DNA from: Streptomyces sp. OR43 | GTDB lineage: Bacteria > Actinomycetota > Actinomycetes > Streptomycetales > Streptomycetaceae | Assembly (NCBI RefSeq): GCF_008042275.1 | Contig: NZ_RDBK01000025.1 | Span: 130,949-194,948, forward strand | DNA length: 64,000 bases | Direction of reading: 5' to 3' | Part shown: one piece after another, positions 1 through 8,052 of the stretch | Numbering within the stretch: the stretch's first letter is position 1 | Layout: each line of letters starts with the position of its first letter | Notes under the pieces: model-generated | The model's input: only the letters and a program-made list of their open reading frames with translations | The model's database searches: none | Told to the model about the DNA's origin: nothing | Program-made: the position numbers and the translations under genes

Positions 1-453
1 CAGGACGAGGCGGTTGACGGGGACCTGCGCGCCCAGCAGCCCGAAGGTGCCGGACAGCACCTCGGGCCCGGGGAAGGTCCGTGCGTCCGAGCCCCAGATG
101 CCCGACAGCAGCGCCGGGACGGCGAGCCCCACCCCGACCGTGGCGAGCACCTGTTCGCGCGGCCGGGTGTAGAGCGGGCGGACGACGGCGAGTTCCAGGA
201 GTACGGCGGCCGCGGTGCCCACCGCCGTACCGAACAGGACCGCGAGGACGAAGCCGGCGCCGCCGGGTCCCGCGCCGGGCAGGTTCCCGGACGCCGCCCA
301 CCAGGTGCCGTAGGCGCCGATGGACAGCAGCGCCCCGTGCGCGAAGTTGAGGACGTCCATCAGGCCGAAGATCAGGGAGAGTCCGGACGCGATGAGGAAG
401 TAGAGGGCTCCCAGACCGAGTCCGGTCAGGGTGAGCAGGACGAGGGTGGACAT
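1..453 (-). CDS. livH: LivH-type branched-chain amino acid ABC transporter permease (3' end outside window)
   Basis: This is an inner-membrane permease of the LivH class, which forms the substrate channel of a high-affinity branched-chain-amino-acid-type ABC importer. Reading the reverse strand from the ATG at 453 gives 151 residues. They show hydrophobic helices and the family pattern with 'LIASGLSLIFGLMDVLNFAHGALL' split around an N-F-A-H-G core near residues 36-42, which is characteristic of LivH. The ATG overlaps the livF stop (ATGA), so the two are translationally coupled. The C-terminal half lies beyond the window. The usual LivM partner is not seen and may follow. The true substrate need not be an amino acid, because the operon sits next to a KstR-like lipid regulator. 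Confidence 0.85.
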   Translation of the reverse strand, partial: MSTLVLLTLTGLGLGALYFLIASGLSLIFGLMDVLNFAHGALLSIGAYGTWWAASGNLPGAGPGGAGFVLAVLFGTAVGTAAAVLLELAVVRPLYTRPREQVLATVGVGLAVPALLSGIWGSDARTFPGPEVLSGTFGLLGAQVPVNRLVL

Positions 454-1199
454 CAGGAATCCGCCTCCGCGGTCCGTGGGGTCAGCGGTCCGTGGCCCAC
501 GCCGAGGAGCCTGCGGGCCGCCTCCGCGTCGCCGAGCAGTGCGTCCGCCGGGCCCCGGTGGGCGGTCCGGCCGTCGGCCAGCACCACACAGTGCGCGGCC
601 AGCCGGCGCACGACGGCGAGGTTCTGCTCCACGAGCAGCACCGGCACCGCCTCGGCGGCCCGTTCCAGCACCTGGGCGACCTCGGTGACCACCTTCGGCG
701 CGAGGCCCTTGGTCGGTTCGTCCGCGATGATCAGCCGGTTGGTGTTGAGCAGGGTGCGGCCGATCGCGACCATCTGCTGCTGACCGCCGGACAGCGTTCC
801 GGCCAACTGCCTTGCACGCTGCTTCAGTTCGGGGAAGAGCTCATGGACCAGTGCGTACGCGGGCTCGCCCGCGCCGCGCCGCTCCGCCAGCCGCAGGTTC
901 TCCGCGATGGTCAGTCCGGCGAAGATGCCGCGGTCCTCGGGGGCGTAGCCGATCCCGCGCCTGACCAGCGCGTGCGTGGGCAGCGCCACGGTCTCCTCGC
1001 CGTCGAGGCGGACGCTGCCGCTGCGCGGGACGAGGCCGAGGATGCCCCGTACGGTCGTGGTCTTCCCGGCCCCGTTGCGGCCGAGCAGCGCGGTCACGCC
1101 GTGGGCCGCGACGTCCAGGCCGACGCCGTGCAGGATGTGGCGGCCACCGATCAGGACGCGCAGGTCCCGTACGTCGAGCAGGGTCTGCTCCCTCGTCAC
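453..1199 (-). CDS. livF: LivF-type ABC transporter ATP-binding protein
   Basis: A cytoplasmic ATPase subunit of the Liv-type importer, 248 aa from a GTG start. Visible motifs are Walker A (GRNGAGKTT), the Q-loop region 'GYAPEDRGIFAGLT' typical of LivF, the ABC signature LSGGQQQM, Walker B (LIIADEP) and the switch histidine region 'VLLVEQNLAVV'. The length fits LivF, which is normally 230-250 aa. The GTG start overlaps the livG stop (GTGA), and its own stop overlaps the livH start. That gives a coupled livG-livF-livH chain. The extended reading frame upstream of this start is a shadow of livK and livG. Confidence 0.92.
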   Translation of the reverse strand: MTREQTLLDVRDLRVLIGGRHILHGVGLDVAAHGVTALLGRNGAGKTTTVRGILGLVPRSGSVRLDGEETVALPTHALVRRGIGYAPEDRGIFAGLTIAENLRLAERRGAGEPAYALVHELFPELKQRARQLAGTLSGGQQQMVAIGRTLLNTNRLIIADEPTKGLAPKVVTEVAQVLERAAEAVPVLLVEQNLAVVRRLAAHCVVLADGRTAHRGPADALLGDAEAARRLLGVGHGPLTPRTAEADS

Positions 1200-1969
1200 A
1201 GTCCCTCCCCGAGGTAGGCCTGCTGCACGGTCGGGTCGGCGGTCACGGCTTCGGGGGTGTCCAGGGCGAGGAGGCGCCCGTGGTGCATCACGGCGAGCCG
1301 GTCCGCGAGGCCCAGCAGGACGTCCATGTGGTGCTCGACCATGAGGACCGTGCGGCCCTCCTCCCGGTGCAGGGTGCGGATCAGTTCGGTCAGCGCCGGG
1401 ACCTCCTCGGCGCTCACTCCCGCCATCGGTTCGTCGAGCAGCATCAGCCGGGGCTCGCCGACCAGCAGCACGGCGAGCTCCAGCTTCCGCTTCTCGCCGT
1501 GCGACAGTTCGGCGGCGGTGGCCCGGGCCCGGTGGCCGAGACCGGTGCGCTCCAGGACGCCGGTCACCTCGGCGGTGAACGGGTCGGCGCGCCGCCAGAG
1601 GCGGTACGAGCCGCCCCTTGCGGCCTGCGCGGCCAGCCGGACGTGGTCGGCCACGCTCATCGCCGGCCAGAGGCTGGACGTCTGGAACGTCCGGCCGATC
1701 CCGCGCCGGGCCCGGACGTGCGCGGGCCGGTCCGTGAGGTCGGCGCCGTCCAGAGCGATCGTGCCGGCGGTGGGCAGGGTCAGACCGCTGATCAGGTTGA
1801 ACAGGGAGGTCTTGCCCGCCCCGTTGGGGCCGATGAAGGCGAGGAACTCGCCCTCGCGGACGCTCAGGGTGATGTCCCGGACAATGGTCGCGCCGCCGAC
1901 GGTCCAGCCGATTCCGTCCAGCCGGAGCACGGACGATGCCAGGACCGCCGGGCTGTGGGGTGCGCTCAC
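1196..1969 (-). CDS. livG: LivG-type ABC transporter ATP-binding protein
   Basis: The second ATPase subunit of the importer, 257 aa. Walker A is GPNGAGKTS, followed by the LivG-type 'RRGIGRTFQ' Q-loop, signature LSHGEKRKLEL, Walker B (LMLLDEP) and the LivG hallmark 'EPMAGVSAEE'. The final part contains 'VLMVEHHMDVLL', also typical of LivG. It starts 3 bp after the livK stop, so all four genes form one tight reverse-strand operon. LivG and LivF normally form an ATPase heterodimer under the LivH/LivM membrane pair. Confidence 0.92.
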   Translation of the reverse strand: MSAPHSPAVLASSVLRLDGIGWTVGGATIVRDITLSVREGEFLAFIGPNGAGKTSLFNLISGLTLPTAGTIALDGADLTDRPAHVRARRGIGRTFQTSSLWPAMSVADHVRLAAQAARGGSYRLWRRADPFTAEVTGVLERTGLGHRARATAAELSHGEKRKLELAVLLVGEPRLMLLDEPMAGVSAEEVPALTELIRTLHREEGRTVLMVEHHMDVLLGLADRLAVMHHGRLLALDTPEAVTADPTVQQAYLGEGL

Positions 1970-1972
1970 GGT

Positions 1973-3256
1973 TCAGCCCGCCGAGGGCTTCGCGGGCGGC
2001 GCCACGGTGTCCATCGCCTCGGTGTCCAGCAGTTCCGGCTTCAGGGCGGCGCCCTTGCCGGACAGCCGGGCCACGAACATCGGCTGGAGCAGCGCGTGGT
2101 CCTCGGCCCGGACCCGCTGCTTGCCCTTGGCCCCGTCGAAGGTCCAGCCCTCCAGAGCCTTCACCATCGCGTCCGGGTCCGTGGCGCTGCCCTCGGCGAC
2201 GGCGTGCACGATCATCTGGGCGGCGGTGAAGCCGTCCGGGGTGAAGAGGTCGGGTGTGCCGCCCGCCTTCGTCACCGCGTCGAGCATGGCCTTCTCCACG
2301 GCGTTGCCGCCGCCCGCGCCCGGGAAGTAGTGCGCAAGGAACGACACCTTGGCCCCGGCCGCCCCGAAGACCGGGTACGAGGCGGTCCCGGCGAGTCCGG
2401 TGACGACCTTGCCCGCGCCGAGCACGCCCTGCTGGTCCAGCGCGGTCCACAGCGCCGGGGCGGTCGAACCGGCCCAGGCGACGAAGACCAGGTCGGGCCC
2501 GCCCGCCTTGACCTGCCGGGCGAACGGCGTGAGGTCCGTCGCGCTGGGCGGCGCCAGTACGGAGCCGACCTTCGCGCCCTTCGCGCCGAGCACCGCCTTC
2601 ACGGCGGCGACGTTGGCCTGGCCGAACGTGGAGTCCTGCGCGAGGACCGTGACCTTCTTGCCCTTCGCGTCGCCGAGCATCGCGCCCGCCGTCAGGATGT
2701 CCTGGTAGGACTGCCGGCCCGAGCGGAACGTGTAGTCGTTGATGCCGGTCACCGCGTCGGTGGCCGCCGGGCCGCTGACGTACAGCACCTTGTTCTGTGC
2801 GGCGAGCGGGGCCATCTGGAGGGCGACGCCGGAGTCGGTGGTGCCGGCCAGCACCTTGTAGCCCTTGCCGATCAGGTTCTTCGCGGCGGAGACGGCCTTG
2901 CCGGGGTCGCCCGCGTCGTCCTGCTCGGTGACCTCGATGCGGTGGCCGGCGACCTTGCCGGTGCCCTGCGTCGCGTAGTCCAGGCCCGCCATGAAGCCGT
3001 CGCGGTACTGCTTGCCGTAGTCCGCGAGCAGTCCGGTCCGGGAGTAGACGAGGCCGACCTTCACGGGCGCGTCGGCGGACTTCCCGGACCCGCCGGACCC
3101 GGTGTCGCCCGCCGTGCCGGCGGCGGTGCAGCCGGTCAGCAGCAGACCGGCGGCGGCCAGGACGGCGACGGCACGGATGTCGGTGAGGGATCGGACGGAC
3201 CGGAGAGATCCGCTGGATCTGCTGGCGCTGCTGTCTCGGCTGGCTCTGCGACGCAT
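1973..3256 (-). CDS. livK: LivK-type substrate-binding lipoprotein of ABC transporter
   Basis: An extracytoplasmic solute receptor of 427 aa in the type I periplasmic-binding fold (ANF_receptor/LivK family). I chose the ATG at 3256 because a GAGGAG ribosome site lies about ten bases upstream and the N-terminus is then a classic signal: arginine-rich, hydrophobic (VAVLAAAGLLLTGC) with a lipobox cysteine near residue 37. A Gly/Ser linker leads to 'VKVGLVYSRTGLLADYG', the usual start of the mature receptor. The family covers branched-chain amino acids, amides, urea and aromatic acids. Given the KstR-like regulator just upstream, a lipid- or aromatic-derived ligand is possible but unproven. Confidence 0.88.
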   Translation of the reverse strand: MRRRASRDSSASRSSGSLRSVRSLTDIRAVAVLAAAGLLLTGCTAAGTAGDTGSGGSGKSADAPVKVGLVYSRTGLLADYGKQYRDGFMAGLDYATQGTGKVAGHRIEVTEQDDAGDPGKAVSAAKNLIGKGYKVLAGTTDSGVALQMAPLAAQNKVLYVSGPAATDAVTGINDYTFRSGRQSYQDILTAGAMLGDAKGKKVTVLAQDSTFGQANVAAVKAVLGAKGAKVGSVLAPPSATDLTPFARQVKAGGPDLVFVAWAGSTAPALWTALDQQGVLGAGKVVTGLAGTASYPVFGAAGAKVSFLAHYFPGAGGGNAVEKAMLDAVTKAGGTPDLFTPDGFTAAQMIVHAVAEGSATDPDAMVKALEGWTFDGAKGKQRVRAEDHALLQPMFVARLSGKGAALKPELLDTEAMDTVAPPAKPSAG

Positions 3257-3392
3257 GGTGACCGGCTCCTCGGCGTGTTCCTGTGATGTCGCCGAACCGT
3301 ATGAAGAGCGTGCCGTCGTCGATATGGTGCAGGAAACCCCACCTGACCCGGGAGGCGTGTGGGCGCCACACATGGGCAGGGGCCGGAATGAG

Positions 3393-4013
3393 TCAGGGAG
3401 CCGGATCCGGTGCCGTCAGGTCGATCAGCCGGCAGACCGTCTCGATGTCTATCTTCACCTGCGCGATCGAGGCCCGGCCGGACAGCCAGGTGATCAGCGC
3501 CGAGTGCCAGGTGTGCTCGATGACCCGGACGGCCGAGAGCTGCTCGGGAGACGGATGGTCGAGCCCCATCGCGTCCAGGATGATCGCCGTCGTGAGCCGC
3601 GAGACCGTGTCCACCTCGGGGCTCACGCTGCGGTCCGCGAAGGTCAGCGCCCGCACCATCGCGTCCGCCAGATGCGGTTCGCGCTGCATCGCGCGGAAGG
3701 CCCGCATCAGCGTGTCGGCGACCCGTTCCGCCGCGTCGTCCCCGGCCGGGGGCCGTTTGCGGAGCGTGCCGTGCATGTGCTGGAGCTGGTCCTGCATGGT
3801 GGCGACCAGCAGATGGACCTTGGACGGGAAGTAGCGGTACAGGGTGCCCAGGGCCACCCCCGCGGCCTCCGCCACCTCACGCATCTGGACGGCCTCGAAC
3901 CCGCCCCTGCTGGCGAGCTGCGCGCTGGCGTGCAGGATGCGGCGGCGGCGGGCCTCCTGGCGTTCCGTCAGGGGCGGCGATGCCGGTCTGGCTTCCGCTG
4001 TCATGTGTCCCAT
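3393..4013 (-). CDS. TetR-family regulator, KstR-like
   Basis: A 206-aa TetR repressor that I read as KstR-like. The DNA-binding region has the KstR pattern 'GGFEAVQMREVAEAAGVALG' followed by 'LYRYFPSKVHLLVA', which closely resembles the mycobacterial and rhodococcal cholesterol regulator KstR. The later 'LADAMVRALTFAD' and 'VIEHTWHSALITWLSGRAS' also resemble its ligand domain. KstR responds to steroid-CoA intermediates and represses steroid catabolism genes. The ATG at 4013 is preceded by AGGAG at seven bases. An exact KstR consensus box lies upstream at 4166-4179, which fits autoregulation. The same box precedes two beta-oxidation-like operons in this window. The liv operon follows 136 bp downstream on the same strand. 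Confidence 0.85.
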   Translation of the reverse strand: MGHMTAEARPASPPLTERQEARRRRILHASAQLASRGGFEAVQMREVAEAAGVALGTLYRYFPSKVHLLVATMQDQLQHMHGTLRKRPPAGDDAAERVADTLMRAFRAMQREPHLADAMVRALTFADRSVSPEVDTVSRLTTAIILDAMGLDHPSPEQLSAVRVIEHTWHSALITWLSGRASIAQVKIDIETVCRLIDLTAPDPAP

Positions 4014-4165
4014 CCCGAGGCTCCTGTCCGCGGCCGCGAGGCTGCGGCGGCCGGTCCGGCGGCGCACAGCATGCCAGGGTGTGTGCCGTGGCGCGAATCA
4101 CCTGATCCGGCCGTTGTACCGTTGCTACCTGCCGGTAGATTCGTAGCTCATTGAACCGTCCGGTC

Positions 4166-4179
4166 TATAACTTGTTCTA
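4166..4179. promoter_or_regulatory. KstR-type operator between the TetR gene and the GT operon
   Basis: TATAACTTGTTCTA matches the published KstR consensus TNNAACNNGTTNNA exactly and extends to a nearly perfect 16-bp palindrome. It lies about 150 bp upstream of the regulator start and about 55 bp upstream of the glycosyltransferase start. A plausible promoter toward the glycosyltransferase (TTGTTC, 18-bp spacer, TACGCT at 4196-4201) would have its -35 inside the box. Binding here could therefore control both directions. Confidence 0.75.
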
Positions 4180-4233
4180 GATTAGCGCGAGCGGATACGC
4201 TCCGGCGGACACGCAGTGAGAAGGGGGCCGAGT

Positions 4234-5574
4234 GTGACCGCTGAGGCCATAGAGTCGGGCCCCCGTGCGGGCGTCGCTACGTCGGACGCAGACGCCGCCC
4301 CGGCCGGCGACCGGTCCCTGCGCATCGCGCTCCTCACCTACAAGGGCAATCCCTACTGCGGCGGCCAGGGTGTCTACGTACGCCACCTCGCCCGGGAGCT
4401 CGCCCGTCTCGGCCACAGCGTCGAGGTGATCGGCGCCCAGCCCTACCCCGTGCTCGACGAGGGTGTCCCGCTCACCGAGCTGCCGAGCCTGGACCTCTAC
4501 CGGCAGCCGGACCCGTTCCGCACCCCGAAGCGCGGCGAGTACCGGGACTGGATCGACGCGACCGAGGTCGCCACGATGTGGACCGGCGGCTTCCCCGAAC
4601 CGCTCACCTTCAGCCTCCGCGCCCGGCGCCACCTCGCGGCCCGGCGCGGCGAGTTCGACGTCATCCACGACAACCAGACGCTCGGCTACGGGCTCCTCTC
4701 CGACCTCGGCGCCCCGCTCGTCACCACGATCCACCACCCCATCACCGTCGACCGGCAGCTCGACCTGGACGCCGCCCCGACCCGTCGCCGCCGCCTCTCC
4801 GTACGCCGCTGGTACGCCTTCACCCGCATGCAGAAGCGGGTCGCGCGCAAACTGCCGTCCGTGCTCACCGTCTCCGGCTCCTCCAAGCAGGAGATCGTCG
4901 AGCACCTCGGTGTGGACCCCCGCCGCGTCAGCGTCGTGCACATCGGCGCCGACACCGACCTGTGGTCGCCCGACGCGTCCGTCGCCGAGGTGCCCGGCCG
5001 GATCGTCACCACCTCCAGCGCCGACGTCCCGCTCAAGGGCCTCGTCCACCTCGTCGAGGCGCTGGCCAAGCTCCGTACCGACAACCCCGCGGCGCATCTC
5101 GTGGTCGTCGGCCGCCGCGCCGAGGACGGGCCGGTCGCCCAGGCCATCGAACGGCACGGGCTCGGGGACGCCGTCGAGTTCGTCAAGGGCATCAGCGACG
5201 CCGAACTCGTCGACCTGGTGCGCGGCGCCCAGATCGCCTGCGTCCCCTCCCTGTACGAGGGCTTCTCGCTGCCCGCCGCCGAGGCCATGGCCACCGGCAC
5301 CCCGCTCGTCGCCACCACCGGCGGCGCGATCCCCGAGGTCGCGGGCCCGGACGGCGAAACCTGTCTGGCGGTCCCGCCCGCCGACCCCGGCGCCCTGGCC
5401 GACGCGCTGGGCCGGCTGCTCGGCGACCCGGAGCTGCGCACGCGGCTCGGGGCGGCGGGCCGCGCACGGGTCCTCGCCCGGTTCACCTGGAAGCAGGCGG
5501 CGATCGGCACCGCCGCGCTGTACCGGGAGGCGATCGCGGCCCGCGCCGCCACCGGCCCCGGCGGCCGACGGTGA
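4234..5574 (+). CDS. GT4-family glycosyltransferase
   Basis: A 446-aa retaining GT-B glycosyltransferase of family 4. The N-terminal Rossmann half starts 'IALLTYKGNPYCGGQGVYVRH', the Gly-rich acceptor/donor loop typical of GT4. The C-terminal half carries 'RIVTTSSADVPLKGLVHLVEA' and the sugar-nucleotide-binding E-x7-E motif in 'SLYEGFSLPAAEAMATGTPLV'. I chose the GTG at 4234 because GAAGGGGG lies just upstream. An in-frame GTG at 4216 is an alternative. It heads an operon with a SAM methyltransferase and an alpha/alpha-toroid protein, which suggests assembly of a glycosylated, methylated lipid or terpenoid. The acceptor is unknown. Confidence 0.85.
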   Translation: MTAEAIESGPRAGVATSDADAAPAGDRSLRIALLTYKGNPYCGGQGVYVRHLARELARLGHSVEVIGAQPYPVLDEGVPLTELPSLDLYRQPDPFRTPKRGEYRDWIDATEVATMWTGGFPEPLTFSLRARRHLAARRGEFDVIHDNQTLGYGLLSDLGAPLVTTIHHPITVDRQLDLDAAPTRRRRLSVRRWYAFTRMQKRVARKLPSVLTVSGSSKQEIVEHLGVDPRRVSVVHIGADTDLWSPDASVAEVPGRIVTTSSADVPLKGLVHLVEALAKLRTDNPAAHLVVVGRRAEDGPVAQAIERHGLGDAVEFVKGISDAELVDLVRGAQIACVPSLYEGFSLPAAEAMATGTPLVATTGGAIPEVAGPDGETCLAVPPADPGALADALGRLLGDPELRTRLGAAGRARVLARFTWKQAAIGTAALYREAIAARAATGPGGRR

Positions 5575-5629
5575 CGACGCGCATCCTTCTTCTCCGACTC
5601 CGACCCCTCGACCGCGAAAGCAGGCATTC

Positions 5630-6406
5630 GTGCTGACCGTGGACTTCACCCGCTTCCCGCTCGCCGCAGGCGACCGAGTGCTCGACCTGGGCTGCGGCGC
5701 CGGACGCCACGCCTTCGAGTGCTACCGGCGCGGCGCCCAGGTCGTGGCGCTCGACCAGAACGGCGAGGAGATCCGCGAGGTCGCGAAGTGGTTCGCCGCG
5801 ATGAAGGAGGCGGGAGAGGCGCCCGAGGGCGCCACCGCCACCGCGATGGAGGGCGACGCGCTCAACCTGCCGTTCCCCGACGCCTCCTTCGACGTCGTGA
5901 TCATCTCCGAGGTCATGGAGCACATCCCGGACGACAAGGGCGTGCTCGCCGAAATGGTCCGGGTCCTGAAGCCCGGCGGCCGGATCGCGATCACCGTGCC
6001 GCGCTACGGCCCCGAGAAGGTCTGCTGGACGCTCTCCGACGCCTACCACGAGGTCGAGGGCGGCCACATCCGCATCTACAAGGCCGACGAGCTGCTGGGC
6101 AAGATCCGCGGTGCCGGCCTCAAGCCCTACGGCACCCACCACGCGCACGCCCTGCACGCGCCCTACTGGTGGCTCAAGTGCGCGTTCGGCGTCGACAACG
6201 ACAAGGCGCTGCCGGTGCGGGCGTACCACAAGCTGCTGGTCTGGGACATCATGAAGAAGCCCATGGCCACCCGGGTCGCCGAGCAGTTGCTCAACCCGGT
6301 CGTCGGCAAGTCCTTCGTGGCCTACGCGACCAAGCCGCACCTGCCCGCCGTGGTGACCGACGAGGCCCCCGTGCGCGCCGGCGACTCCGCCAAGGCCGAG
6401 GCGTGA
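5630..6406 (+). CDS. class I SAM-dependent methyltransferase
   Basis: A 258-aa Methyltransf_11-type enzyme. Motif I is 'VLDLGCGAGRHAFE' near residues 17-30, the post-I acidic residue is in 'VVALDQNG', and motif II/III are 'DASFDVVIISEVMEHIPDD' and 'VLKPGGRIAIT'. The GTG at 5630 follows GAAAGCAGG. The long reading frame upstream overlaps the glycosyltransferase in another frame and was discarded. A 55-bp gap separates it from the glycosyltransferase, and its TGA overlaps the start of the next gene (GTGA). The substrate is unknown. By context it acts on the product of the glycosyltransferase or on its lipid acceptor. Confidence 0.85.
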   Translation: MLTVDFTRFPLAAGDRVLDLGCGAGRHAFECYRRGAQVVALDQNGEEIREVAKWFAAMKEAGEAPEGATATAMEGDALNLPFPDASFDVVIISEVMEHIPDDKGVLAEMVRVLKPGGRIAITVPRYGPEKVCWTLSDAYHEVEGGHIRIYKADELLGKIRGAGLKPYGTHHAHALHAPYWWLKCAFGVDNDKALPVRAYHKLLVWDIMKKPMATRVAEQLLNPVVGKSFVAYATKPHLPAVVTDEAPVRAGDSAKAEA

Positions 6407-7476
6407 GTCTTCCCGAGCGGACCGAGCACCTCGTCCTGCCCGGAGTCCTCACCGCCGGGGAGGCCGCCGAGACCGTCGCCGCGGTGCTCGCCGTGCAGTG
6501 CGACGACGGCGCGATCCCGTGGTTCCGCGGCCACCACCTCGACCCGTGGGACCACACCGAGGCCGCCATGGCCCTGGACGCGGCCGGCGAACACGCCGCC
6601 GCGGAGCGGGCGTACGAGTGGCTCGCCCGCAACCAGAACGAGGACGGCTCCTGGTACGCGGCCTACCACGACGGCGACCCGCAGCAGCCGACCGACCGGG
6701 GCCTGGAGACCAACTTCTGCGCCTATGTGGCCGTCGGCGTCTGGCACCACTACCTCGCCACCGGCGACGACGCGTTCGTCGACCGGATGTGGCCGACGGT
6801 CTTCGCCGCCGTCGAGTTCGTCCTGCGGCTCCAGCAGCCCGGCGGGCAGATCGGTTGGAAGCAGGAGGCCGACGGCACTCACGTGACCGACGCGCTGCTG
6901 ACCGGCTCCTCCTCCATCCACCAGGCCCTGCGCTGCGCACTCGCCCTCGCCGAGAGCCGTGAAGAGCCGCAGCCCGACTGGGAGTTGGCGACCGGGGCGC
7001 TGGGACACGCGATCCGCAGCCACCCGGAGCGCTTCCTCGACAAGAGCCACTACTCGATGGACTGGTACTACCCGGTCCTCGGCGGCGCGGTCAGCGGGCC
7101 GGCGGCCCAGCAGCGGATCGACGAGGGCTGGGACCGCTTCGTGGTCCCGGGCCTCGGTGTGCGCTGCGTGCTGCCCAACCCGTGGGTGACCGGCGGCGAG
7201 AGCTGCGAGCTGGCCCTGGCCCTCTGGGTGATGGGGGAGTCCGACCGGGCCCTGGAGATCCTCCAGTCGATCCAGCACCTGCGGGCCGAGGGCGGGATGT
7301 ACTGGACGGGATACGTCTTCGAGGGCGACCGGGCGTTCTGGCCCGAGGAGCACACCGCCTGGACGGCGGGCTCCCTCCTGCTGGCGGTGGCCGCCCTCGG
7401 GGGGGACGAGGCGACCACCGCGGTCTTCAGCGGGGAGAGGCTGCCGAAGGGACTTGAGCCCGACTGCTGCGGCTGA
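6403..7476 (+). CDS. prenyltransferase/squalene-cyclase-like alpha/alpha-toroid protein
   Basis: A 357-aa protein built of helical repeats that I assign to the prenyltransferase/squalene-oxidase-repeat superfamily. Repeat-like segments include 'AYEWLARNQNEDGSWYAAY' near residues 68-86 (a QW-like motif), 'AVEFVLRLQQPGGQIGWK' and 'ALEILQSIQHLRAEGG'. It is shorter than true squalene-hopene cyclases (about 630 aa) and I see no DXDD acid motif. It may therefore be a processing or binding toroid rather than a cyclase. A glycoside-hydrolase-like (alpha/alpha)6 barrel is the alternative. The GTG start overlaps the methyltransferase stop, so it is coupled as the third gene of the operon. Confidence 0.7.
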   Translation: MSLPERTEHLVLPGVLTAGEAAETVAAVLAVQCDDGAIPWFRGHHLDPWDHTEAAMALDAAGEHAAAERAYEWLARNQNEDGSWYAAYHDGDPQQPTDRGLETNFCAYVAVGVWHHYLATGDDAFVDRMWPTVFAAVEFVLRLQQPGGQIGWKQEADGTHVTDALLTGSSSIHQALRCALALAESREEPQPDWELATGALGHAIRSHPERFLDKSHYSMDWYYPVLGGAVSGPAAQQRIDEGWDRFVVPGLGVRCVLPNPWVTGGESCELALALWVMGESDRALEILQSIQHLRAEGGMYWTGYVFEGDRAFWPEEHTAWTAGSLLLAVAALGGDEATTAVFSGERLPKGLEPDCCG

Positions 7477-7499
7477 ACGCCGCGTCCTGTCCCGGCGGG

Positions 7500-7646
7500 C
7501 TCGGTGCCGGAGGCGCCCGGCCACCGTACGACGGCGAACCCGCCGGCTTCCCCGGCGCGCTCAGTGCCGGATGCGTCCGGCCACCGTACGACGGTGAACC
7601 CGTCGGCTTCCCCGGCGCGCTCAGTGCCGGATGCGTCCGGCCACCG
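7500..7646. repeat. 60-bp tandem repeat, about 2.45 copies, extending from a gene's 3' end
   Basis: Two near-identical 60-bp units (7500-7559 and 7560-7619) are followed by a partial third copy (7620-7646) that is the last codons of the reverse-strand membrane-protein gene. The units differ at a handful of positions. Each begins CTCRGTGCCGGA and ends CTTCCCCGGCGCG. Each unit repeats the reverse-strand coding tail with its stop codon. The array fills most of the gap after the toroid gene. Confidence 0.85.
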
Positions 7647-7911
7647 CGTGCCCGACGAACAGGTACACCACGGCCGCCAGACCGTATCCGCAGACGACCC
7701 GGGCCCATGCCGCGTCGAAGGTGAACAGGTCGTACGACCAGCCGGCGAGCCACCGGGCGCTGTGCTGCACGAAGTCGACCAGGTCGTTGCCCCGGTTGGC
7801 GTCGAGCAGGTACATCAGGATCCACAGGCCGATGATGAAAGCCATGATGTCGGCCACCACGGCTATGACACGTGCTGCGGTACTGCTTCCGTTGCCTCGT
7901 CTGTAAGACAT
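7621..7911 (-). CDS. small integral membrane protein
   Basis: A 96-aa protein starting MSYRRGNG with two predicted transmembrane segments: 'VIAVVADIMAFIIGLWILMY' near residues 14-33 and 'VVCGYGLAAVVYLFVGHAVAG' near 71-91. They are joined by an acidic, aromatic loop. It resembles conserved uncharacterised actinomycete membrane proteins. I do not recognise a function. The upstream extension of the frame is GC-rich shadow, and the ATG at 7911 starts the plausible protein. Its last codons form the first member of the 60-bp tandem repeat. Confidence 0.65.
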   Translation of the reverse strand: MSYRRGNGSSTAARVIAVVADIMAFIIGLWILMYLLDANRGNDLVDFVQHSARWLAGWSYDLFTFDAAWARVVCGYGLAAVVYLFVGHAVAGRIRH

Positions 7912-8052
7912 GGACTGCGGGTTGCCGCTTTCCGCCGTACGAAACCCGGACGGCGGTCCCGGGGTGGCGGGGCCGGGCCACCGGCGCCAGCCTGACGGGG
8001 GAGTGCCGGGACCCGGCACCCACCGTGATGTCCCCGGTCAGGGAGGCCCGCC

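Noticed and set aside
453-3371. A 972-codon reverse-strand frame spanning the liv operon
   Set aside because: Only its last 248 codons are livF. The rest runs out of frame through livK and livG with Arg/Gly-rich composition, so it is a GC-rich shadow.
4177-5649. A 490-codon reverse frame across the glycosyltransferase
   Set aside because: Composition is Gly/Val/Glu-rich as expected of an antisense shadow, while the forward strand has clear GT4 motifs.
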